NCBI GenBank assembly: GCA_013399875.1
Contig: VXAZ01006878.1
Location: 310,001-374,000, forward strand
Direction: 5' to 3'
DNA length: 64,000 bases
Source: Gymnorhina tibicen
Taxonomy: Eukaryota; Chordata; Aves; Passeriformes; Artamidae
Below are positions 53,793-62,319 of the stretch, piece by piece. How positions within the stretch are numbered: the stretch's first letter is position 1; each line of letters begins with the position of its first letter. The position numbers were made by a program, and so were the translations under genes. Below the pieces are notes generated by a model, which worked only from the letters and a program-made list of their open reading frames with translations, was not told the DNA's origin and searched no databases.

Positions 53793-55747
53793 ATATTCAG
53801 ATAAGGGGGGCAGTTGAAATTTTAGGAAATCAAGAAAGAATTTTTTTTTGGTGGGCTTTCATGATCCATTGCAAATCTCACAGGAGCTTTGGTCACAGCA
53901 GAGGGTAAGAATCTTAACAGGTTTTTTTGCATCAAGAAAATCCTGCACAGCTGCAGTAATTTTCAGTAGAAAGATTTCCTAGCTTGTGCTTTTGTCTACA
54001 CCTTATTTCTAATGTTCCTTAATTTGAGAAGAAGACAATTTAAAAAAAAAAAAAAGGATCATAAGGCAAGGGAAATGATTACTAATTCTAGTCAAGGTGT
54101 ATTAAATTCAGTAGTGCTCAGACATGACGTAAGTGTTCAGAATTTGTATATGAATGAAATAAAAACATTCTGGAAGGAAAAGCTACCTAAATGTCAGAAA
54201 ACAAGAAATACAAGCTATAAAATCCTGTGAAAAATCACATAGACCAGAGTAAGATAGATATGCTGTCTTTACTTAGCAAAGAAATCACAGAGGATATGAA
54301 AATAGGGAACAAAAATAACACATTTTTACTTGATTCGAAAGCATTATCCATAATAGCATCTGCAATGTGTCTGTAATAATATGGTGTAAATTGGAATTTA
54401 CATAACAGATCTTTGAAAACAGACTCTGACTCACAATGTGAAAATGGTGCCTCCATAAGGAAAAGTCAACCAATAGCAGGAGAACTTTGCAGAAGGCCAT
54501 ATTGCTTATTCCAAGATTCACTTGTTTAGCCCCTTTGTAGATTGCACAGAGTATTCATCTCAGGCCTTAGCTGTACTGAAAACTTGAATAGCTGGTCTTG
54601 GAAACCTCTGGTATGTTGCTCCTGAATAGACAAGTCATCTTCTCTGGGCTAAATTAAGTTCTTATTAATGGTGATAGACTGACAGCCCTGAAAGCTGGAA
54701 ACCCTCTATTTGTGTTCATCTCCCTCAGCTTGGATTTAATACACTGTTCCTATCTTGATTCCTGTCTGTTGAGTACAAAAAGAGTCATTAATTTAACTAA
54801 GCCAGGAGTAGAATTCTTCCACTGTTGTTTTTATTGCCTCAGTGGTCAGGACTTCAACTAAACAACAGTCCCCAGTAATATCCAGTCTAAGAATGGTTGG
54901 ACACTTCGATTCACATGGTGCTGCAGAACTGAGGTCAGACCTGGTTTAGTTCTGATATTTCTTGTCTACACAGTCCATGCTCATTGTTCTTCCCTTTACC
55001 TTGCTGGCTGATGTGCAAGTCAGAGGCCAGTATTATCGGCATTATTGGGCATTATAAAGTTTGGTTGAGCTTTGCTAAGTCAGATTTCTGAATAGTTCCT
55101 TAGATTCCCATGAAAAGTGTGGCTGTCCAAATGTAGATGACCAGTGTAGACCTCTTTTTACAAGCTTGTTGTTTTCCGTTGTACTGACATAAAATGGAGA
55201 GACCAGTAGGTATGTATCTGACCTCTCTGGGGGTTTAGGGCAAAATGGATTGGGACCCTAAAACCACTGATGGAATATATACCCCTGCTTGTGTGTCTAA
55301 CATGACAAAGCCAGAGGTAAATATATGTTCAGTCAGAACAATGGCACCCTTGTAATTAACACCTATTTTTTTGCTAGACCACCTCAAGCACCCTAAAGTG
55401 CTTGTTAATGATGAGGCAGTGCAAGTCAGTACAGAGTGAGGAGGGACAGGATGGCTGTGTCTCACACATCTTCATGTTTTATCTAATGTAGCTCTGAGAG
55501 GCTACAGAGAAACTGTGACTGCTTTTTCTGTTCCTCTCCTAAATCCAAGTCCCAATCCAAATTTCAAAAGTATCATTAAATGTCTGATACCATTCATCAT
55601 AATTTACAGCTCCATACAGTTCATTCTGAGATCTCTAATTAGAGAATAAATGGGTGTTCATTTCTCATGATTCAGAAGTCTGGTAAGTACTAGATTGATA
55701 GGATAGACATTCTTTTCTGATAAGGCATCACAAAAGTATTGTGTATT

Positions 55748-55919
55748 ACAGAATCACAGAATGGGTCAGGTTGGAAGGGACCACAGTTGGTCATCTGGTC
55801 CAAACTTCCTGCTCCAGAAGGGCCATCCCAGAGCATGTGGCACAGGATTGTGTCGACAGTTCTCAAATATCTCCAGTGAGGGAGACTCCACAACCTCTCT
55901 GGGCAATCTGTTCCAGTGC
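55748..55919 (-). mobile_element. CR1 LINE tail, different subfamily
   Basis: Antisense CR1 tail of another subfamily: acagaatcacagaatgggtc, aggttggaagggaccac, ggtcatctggtccaaacttc, then aatatctccagtgagggaga and ctccacaacctctctgggca. It ends abruptly at ttccagtgc, the 5' truncation point. It lies about 0.9 kb upstream of the coding exon at 56863. Confidence 0.9.
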
Positions 55920-56862
55920 ACAGTATTAATGACTTGTGAGCACGAGCCCACTAAAAGCAGAGAGGTACATGTTTCATATTTCTCATATGCAGTGTGCTGA
56001 ACTGTCAATGTCCCTCCACTTCCATCAAATACTTTAGTTTTTCTTCATTTTAAAAAAAACATGAAAAAAATACTTTATGATTAGCTAAAAAAAGTAAAAA
56101 TACAGCTATAATCAGCACTAGATTCATCTTTCCTAGGTGTTTGTCTTCCTCAGTCTGCCTTCCTCAGTCTCTTGGCTAAGAAATACTTAGAGTTTTACTC
56201 AAAGTAGCCATATCACTGATCTTTACATCTTTCTTCACTGTATGTTGTTCCATTTTCCTGACACCTCAGTTATGTCACATGCATTTTTTACTCAGTTTTT
56301 GAGTACATTTGTAACAGTACAAACTATTGGATTTTGTTAAACTGTATAATCCTGACATAGTTTTATGGCTTTCCCTAAACTGAGTCTGTGATTAAATGTA
56401 TTCTCAGTCTTCTTGTTGACTTAACTATTGAAAGTTTTTGGGCAAAACGGGCAGAACAAACTTCTCTGGGAGCTGTATATCCATCATAAAATGGCTCTAA
56501 CATGTTATCTATCCACACTGGTTGTATTTTTCATGCTTTATCACAAATCAGTGCCACAGATAGATTGTGGTTTGCAACCTGCAGTTGTTCATCGGAGTTA
56601 ACTTGGCTGTCAGGACAGCCTTTCTGCAGTGCTTTAAACTTTCATAACTTTTGTGCATGAGACTGAACTATTTTTTAGCTGGCTTAGGGATCAATGCTGT
56701 GTCATTAGAACATATGGAACAAGGCTGTGTTACCCTTTTGAGTTTCATTTAGGATGTGTGGCACCCCAGCCTTCATACTTTTTAGAAGTGTCTGCACATA
56801 AATGAACACAGTATGGAAATACTCAAATCATGAACCTTAAAAGTATTTTACTTATGTTTTAG

Positions 56863-57115
56863 ATCATCCTCCAAATCTTCAAAATCATTCAAGACTTCGA
56901 ACTCCACCACCTCCAATATCACATGCTCACACCCCAAATCAGCATCACGCGGCCTCCGTCAATTCCCTAAACAGAGGGAACTTCACTCCACGCAGCAACC
57001 CCAGCCCAGCTCCTACAGACCACTCTCTTTCTGGGGAACAACCAGCCACTACTCAAGAGCCAGCCCATGCTCAGGACAACTGGTTACTCAACAGTAACAT
57101 CCCACTGGAGACAAG
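56863..57115 (+). CDS. TENM4: Teneurin-4 cytoplasmic domain, proline-rich exon
   Basis: This internal exon encodes 84 codons of the teneurin-4 cytoplasmic domain. The acceptor is atgttttag and the donor is gtaggtca. It enters in phase 1, where the preceding G plus AT gives Asp, and leaves in phase 2 with AG of an Arg codon. Having unequal phases, it cannot be skipped alone without a frameshift and is probably constitutive. In order it reads [12 protein letters not shown], the polyproline core [20 protein letters not shown], a basic/polar [33 protein letters not shown] and [12 protein letters not shown]. This agrees almost residue for residue with my memory of vertebrate TENM4, and the LNSN-PLE-R ending is shared by teneurins 2, 3 and 4. 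The RTPPPP core is a plausible SH3 ligand; teneurin proline-rich motifs are reported to bind CAP/ponsin (SORBS1). It has no internal ATG in frame, so it does not show up as an ORF from Met. Confidence 0.96.
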
Positions 57116-59734
57116 GTAGGTCACTTTCTTTAGTACTTAAAATGTTCTGACTGTGTGTGCTCAGGATGTTACGGAAAATACACACATCTGCATAGCTAGC
57201 CACCTAGTTTGTGAACTGGTGTTTGACTTATGCATTTTGCGTTGTATTTATTATTCCTTGTGTCTTTTTATTTGGACTAGGAGAAGAGGAAATTGCTCTT
57301 CTTTCATAAACTAAAAACATTGTCTTTAACAGCTGCTCATAAGGTTATTTTCCTCATTTAAAACTGGAATCAGGATCATAGATTAAAATGTTCCTGGTTT
57401 TCTTTCTTTTATTTTCCTTTAATGTCTTTTCTTCCTATGTGGTAGGATAAATCAATATCCTATTTAAAAAACTGAAATCACTCAGTATATTGAAAAGATT
57501 TAGCCTTGTAGCTGTGCCTCATCAAGCAGTACTTTCGTAGTACATCATTCAGGAAATGTTGATCCTGTTTCACCTAATGAGGAGAGGTCAGCTGCTGCCT
57601 TTTTCAACATTGCTCTGGCAAGCATGAGACACTGGATAGCAGGGCATCAGTCAGTTAATGGTGTTTCCATTGAGCTCTCAAGTTATTTTCCACCTATGCA
57701 ACATGTGAAGGGTGTGACAAGGGTATACCAAGTTGTTCTAGTTCATAGCTTTGTTCAGGTTCTGTGTGGGTTCTAGAAAAGAGAGATCTCATACTCCCTC
57801 AGCCTCAGTCCTCCCATCTGATGGTGAGTGCATCTACTTGTGGTCCCAGCTGCTTTCTCCAGAGGTTTTGCTTCACCATTTCCTTTGCTAGTGAGTGGCC
57901 ACTGAGGATGCTGGAGTCATTAGCCCCCATACATGGTGTCTTTTTCAGTCTGGAGAGAAGTCTTCCAAGCCTAAAACATGGTGCACTTGCTCAACTGCCT
58001 TTGTTCCTTCATTTGTGTAATCTTCTCAAACCAAAAAGATTTTAGACAGCAAAAAACATACAATAACGGAAAACTGAGACAGGGCCCAAATTTGTCACAT
58101 CACTGCCTGTGGGAATCTCATTGAGAGCAGCGATAGCTGTATCCTGGGACAAATTGTACACAGTTTTGCAAACTTCTGCTAAGAGAATGGTTTTTTAAAA
58201 ATGAGCACATCTGTCAGTCTTTTTGAGAATGAGCTGGTCCTTTGAAACTTCCAAAACAACCTCAATATCACATTTTATGGCATTTAAAGATAATTAATTT
58301 CTCTGTGACTGCTTGATTAAAAAGACTCAACTAAGAAGCTGGATCCAAAAGATTAAGACAAAATTATAAGCAAGTAATGCAAGTGTGATTTGGCAACAGT
58401 TTCAGTAATTATATTGTGTTAGTAATTCTCAAGCACAAATACCCAAGCATTGAGTTTTATGTGATATTTCTTATTAAAATTACATTAAAAAATACTTAGG
58501 GCCCACTCCTGCAGGCCTTTTGTGATAATCCTCTATAATTCTGAAGGAAGCTCTGTGCCTTTTCCTAGCCAGGTGGTGAATTCTTTGTAGAAGAGATAAT
58601 ATGCTGGTTTAGTACTCCAAAACCTTAAAGGCTGTCCTCATTTCTTCTCTGTGAAATCGTTGTGGATGAAAATTTTTCAAGATCTGAAGCAGACTGCTCT
58701 TGTTGCAGGATGGATTGGTGACGTTGCTGTTAATCAGACTGGAAGTTGAGGTCTACCTGCATGAAGAGCTCTTTCTGCATCATTCGATGATTTCACTAGC
58801 ATCACAGATCAGTCACATTTGTACTTGGTCCTCAGTCTAACCATTTTATTAATTTGGTAGAAAACAGCTCATTTCAAGACTGTTGTTGGGGCTTTTGACA
58901 CACTGGTGGAAGTGGCGTAATTTTGCCCGGTGTTCTTTTGACAACAAGCATGTTGGAAAATAATATGTAATTTTGTGCCAACAGCAAATGAATGCTACTG
59001 CCTGTTCCTTCACTTCTACAACATTAAGAAAATAAAATGTGTTATAATGGTGTCATAAAGAGAGGAGGCTGAGCTGCATAGATGATCAGTATATCTGTGA
59101 CTAATCTCCACTCTGACAGTCAGCTCTTCTGGCATGCAGAGGTCTTCCATTTCCTTCAGTGGGAATTGTGTAGACATAAAAGACCAGGTTTCAGAGCTGT
59201 TTAGCAAACTTGGATGCCCAGTTCAGACTCTTCCATGAAACTGATCTTCCCCATCTTCTCCACTGCAAAGATTTTTCGAACCAGAAAAAAGACCATCACC
59301 TAAGAGAATAAAATGTCCAATATGTAGAAATATAAATCCTGGCCAAGAGACATTAATCCAAGAATTAAAGGCTTTTGAAGTTAGGAGATTATACTAATCT
59401 CATGTCAAAAATGGAATTGTATTTCTGTTGGGTTTTTTTTTAATCCCATGTTAGTCAACAGAGAGAGAGAACACAAGAAGAAAAAAGCTGCATCTTTTAA
59501 ACAAGGATTGTCACAGGCTGTGAAATGTGCCTACAGTTACAGAATTTAACCAGAATTTGAAGTGGCTTGATTTTGACTGCCATGGACTCCAGGCAGTTTT
59601 CAGAACTGGGAATTTGGAATGGTTTGTCACTGCCTGGAAATTTCCAAACCATAATGCAAAGGCAAGCAGAGATGTGTAGCACAAATATGCAACTGACAGG
59701 ATAAGCATATCTGAGAATTTTGTATGTTGCAAGA

Positions 59735-59852
59735 GGAAGAGCCCCTCCTCTTCTCTCCCTCCTTTTCATTAGTTTCCCTTTACTCCCTTTTCTCTGTTTC
59801 TCCTTTCTCCTCTTTCTTTTCCTGTCTGCTCCCTTTTTTGTTGCTTTAAAAG
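59735..59852 (+). repeat. Long polypyrimidine tract ending in AG
   Basis: About 115 nt of nearly unbroken C and T (for example ccctcctcttctctccctcc and ctttctcctctttcttttcc) ending in gctttaaaag. On the minus strand it is a polypurine run that encodes a spurious Lys/Arg/Glu-rich frame. It can serve as a very strong polypyrimidine tract for a 3' splice site at 59851-59852, or form triplex DNA. Confidence 0.8.
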
Positions 59853-59909
59853 CCATGTATTATCAAGGTTGTGATGAGAAGATCTTTGCTCAGCAGTCAC
59901 TCCTGACAG
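59853..59909 (+). other. TENM4: Candidate unannotated 57-nt exon (possible poison exon)
   Basis: The block sits between a strong-looking acceptor (pyrimidine tract, then aaaag) and a near-consensus donor (gacag, then gtaagtc). Its length is 19 codons, but joined to the preceding TENM4 exon in phase 2 it reads seven residues and then TGA. Inclusion would therefore truncate the protein before the transmembrane segment or trigger nonsense-mediated decay. The frame that is open across it (MYYQGCDEKIFAQQSLLT) is phase 1 and matches neither neighbour. It may be a poison exon, a decoy exon, an exon of an unrelated transcript, or chance. No similarity to a known protein is recognised. Confidence 0.3.
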
Positions 59910-61794
59910 GTAAGTCAGTTCCCCCCGTATTTATTCCTCAGTCTTCTTTCTTCTGTGGCCTCCTTTCTGTTCCTTTACATTTGACCTTGTGGGAGCAAAG
60001 AAATGCCAACTAGATGGACGTTTAGTTGACAAACCAACAGTTTTCAGGAGACTTTCATTCCCAGGAAATTTCACGTGGTAATCATGTAAGGTCAGATTTC
60101 TGCCACCACTACTGTTAATGAGAAGGGAGAGTGTTTTGTAACTAGCCAGCGATTTACAGGTAATCTCCAAGGGAGCACATCTGTGAGCCTTCCATGAGGA
60201 GGACAGTCACGCATCACTCCCTCAGGTGACCCAGTGACCTCTCTGTTACAAATGCATACATTATGAGATTATATAACCCTCCCCTCTTCTGTTTTATTGA
60301 CAATCCACAACTGAAACTCATGGAACCAATTTGACATGGATTTTAACTACTGATGAACTTTTATTGATTGGTGTGTTGCTAGATGCCTTGCCTCTTGCCC
60401 ATTAAATGCTCAGTGCATGCACATATGTTGCTTCTTTTTGCGTTGAACTCAACATCCAATCTTTCCTGCATTCCTAGGGAATGTGAGGAAGCTGCAAACA
60501 CTTGGGGATGGATTGATGTCTCAAGTGCTATGGCACACAGCTCATGCATGTTGATCCACTTTACTCCAAAGCTATGAATAGGAGTCACTTCACTTTCATT
60601 CAGATCAAGGAGTAGATCTATTCTGTCAAAGCAGCCGAAAGGCCTCCAAAAAGCAGGGAGTTGAGTTAAACAAGTGCTGCCATTAGCAGCAGGAAGAGGA
60701 GGAAGTAGAAATGAAAATTATGTTTGAGAACATTTTAGAAGAAACAGTATCAAGGTTTGTATAATGTGACAGGGTTGGTTTCTCTTGGTTTAGCATGTTA
60801 CCTGAATCTAGGTTCTTTGGCAGGAATTCTTGTTTGAGTTCATGTCACTTACACCCTCTGAGCTCTTAATCCTGCGTAAGTGATAAAGTGTCACAATGCT
60901 GTTATGTTTCTTCTACTAGTTTTTGCCAGGGGATTTATTCACATTCAGTCTTAGATTCAGTTTTGTTGCTGAAAACAGACATGGCCAAAACCAGGACTGT
61001 ATTTTGTTTTAAAAAACATGGGAAGAATGTTCTTTTGCCAGGTCTTGAGAAACAAGGCCAAAGGTGAGAAAGACACAGTTTGTTCCCAGCTGTGCTTCTG
61101 AGTTAATTCTTTATGTTCCTGCTATTCTCCTCAAAAAGTACAAAACAGTTTAGCGTTTGTAGGTCAAAATGTGGCTCATAAAAGAACATGCCGGGAGGAC
61201 AGATACTGCAAAATGCCGCTACTGTGTGCAGGGTCAGTCCCCGGCATTTGCATGTGCAGGCCCTAAGTATCTTGCTTATTGCCTGAAATCCAGATTACAG
61301 CCAATATTCTGGTGCTTGAATTTGGGTTACATCTTAACCTGTTTCTAGATTCTCTCTGCTTATCATCAAGAGACTTTATTGGGAATATTCATATTGAGCT
61401 AAATCTACATTTTGGAAATTTGCATTTTACTCTAAATGGTGAGTTATTATTCCACAAAGGAAAACAAATTCTTCAAATTGGAAACTAAAAAGTTCTCAAA
61501 TCCAAAACTGAAACTAAAGCAAAGGAGTGGCCGATTTTTGCTGGAAATCCATAAGAAAGTTAGATGCAAGAGTGCTACCAAGGTCTCACCACAGTGGGAT
61601 ATAGATACTGTGCTGTGCCTTTTCAGAGTAACAGTAACACAGATGCAGGAATCTAACCAGATTACAGATGGGCTGGATTGAAATCTAGCCCTTTGGATGC
61701 AGCAGTTCAGAAGGTTTCACGTGTCATTGGCAATAAAAAATGTGCAATGAACGAAGACATCAACTTTTTCTATACATGCACATGGGCGTGTGTG

Positions 61795-61900
61795 CTTATA
61801 TGTGTGTATATGCATATATATAGTGTATATATAAAGAAGTGAACATTTTTAAAAGCTATATATGTATATGTGTAGCATCTTATACATATAAATATATGGT
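61795..61900. repeat. Imperfect TG/TA-rich simple repeat
   Basis: Alternating pyrimidine-purine sequence (tatatgtgtgtatatgcata, then tatatgtatatgtgtag). It lies 110-215 nt upstream of the exon at 62011, where UG-rich RNA could bind CELF- or TDP-43-type proteins. That role is inference. Confidence 0.75.
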
Positions 61901-61967
61901 CCATCATTCTAATTCCATGCACAACTGCACTATAACCATTGTGGTTTATAAGATCACACTTCATATA

Positions 61968-61973
61968 TGCATG
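61968..61973 (+). promoter_or_regulatory. TENM4: TGCATG (RBFOX-type) motif upstream of cassette exon
   Basis: The hexamer lies 38 nt before the exon at 62011, overlapping the expected branch-point region (the adjacent gactcac is a plausible branch site). RBFOX proteins bind UGCAUG in pre-mRNA, and binding upstream of a cassette exon usually represses inclusion. Motif seen; function inferred. Confidence 0.4.
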
Positions 61974-62010
61974 ACTCACTGGCTTCATTCATGTTTCCAT
62001 ATGTATGTAG

Positions 62011-62109
62011 AAACATAGCAAAGCAGACATTCCTAGAGACATTGCAGGACAACCTCATTGAGATGGACATTCTCACCTCCTCCCGACATGACGGTGCTTA
62101 CAATGATGG
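62011..62109 (+). CDS. TENM4: Teneurin-4 cytoplasmic domain, symmetric 99-nt cassette exon
   Basis: This exon adds 33 residues to the cytoplasmic domain just before the segment leading to the transmembrane helix. The acceptor is atatgtatgtag and the donor is gtatgtga. It begins in phase 2, where A completes the Arg codon left by the exon ending at 57115, and ends in phase 2 with GG. It is thus removable in frame. The residues read [20 protein letters not shown], then [13 protein letters not shown]. This matches my memory of the TENM4-specific insert ([11 protein letters not shown] and SRHDGAY), which is lacking in TENM2 and TENM3, where PLE-R runs directly into HFLFK. The stretch around [11 protein letters not shown] is acidic and amphipathic and may be a short protein-binding helix. 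If the donor is not used, the frame stays open for 28 further codons to a TAA at 62195-62197. Confidence 0.95.
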
Positions 62110-62161
62110 GTATGTGACACTTACGTGGTCTTCCTGTTTACTGTACAGTCATTATGATCCT

Positions 62162-62167
62162 TGCATG
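62162..62167 (+). promoter_or_regulatory. TENM4: TGCATG (RBFOX-type) motif just downstream of cassette exon
   Basis: The hexamer lies 52 nt past the donor of the 99-nt exon. This is the classical position from which RBFOX proteins promote exon inclusion in neurons and muscle. Motif and spacing are seen; binding is inferred. Confidence 0.5.
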
Positions 62168-62313
62168 AAAGCATTTGGTCATATCAGTGATGTTTAAGGG
62201 CAACACCATTGCTGACCTCTTCCACTATGGCTTAAAAAAAATAATTTCTGGGGCTTGGAGCATTGTGTCCTGTACATATTAATGGAAAACTCATTAATAT
62301 GCTAGTGAGCCAC

Positions 62314-62319
62314 TGCATG
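62314..62319 (+). promoter_or_regulatory. TENM4: Second downstream TGCATG (RBFOX-type) motif
   Basis: A further hexamer about 205 nt past the donor, within gccactgcatgcaatttgc. Downstream UGCAUG copies often act together within about 300 nt of a regulated exon. Function inferred. Confidence 0.4.

Larger units (their letters stand above)
8713..56862 (+). other. TENM4: TENM4 intron, 48 kb
   Basis: The donor is gtgagtga at the left and the acceptor is tttacttatgttttag at the right. The intron is AT-rich, and outside the CpG-island margin (to about 9180) it has few CpG. The features I can support in it are the CR1, MIR-like, microsatellite, tandem-repeat and assembly-duplication entries listed separately. 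Between those entries I see only unstructured intron sequence with chance ORFs, of which none shows recognisable protein similarity. Two of the longer ones are 51247-51768 on the + strand and 22909-23451 on the - strand. An intron this long is normal for teneurin genes, whose 5' introns are famously large. Confidence 0.85.
57116..62010 (+). other. TENM4: TENM4 intron, 4.9 kb
   Basis: Donor gtaggtca to acceptor atatgtatgtag. The intron holds no recognised transposon. Its notable content is a long pyrimidine tract with an exon-like 57-nt block behind it (59735-59909), a TG/TA-rich stretch near 61795-61900, and several TGCATG hexamers (58758, 60414, 60545, 61249, 61968). Reading through the donor gives an immediate stop (the AG of the exon plus gtag yields AGG TAG), so intron retention would end the protein here. 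Confidence 0.85.

Noticed and set aside
59497..59856. Minus-strand 119-codon ORF with a Lys/Arg/Glu-rich N-terminus resembling a nuclear localisation signal
   Set aside because: The basic stretch is the complement of the polypyrimidine tract.
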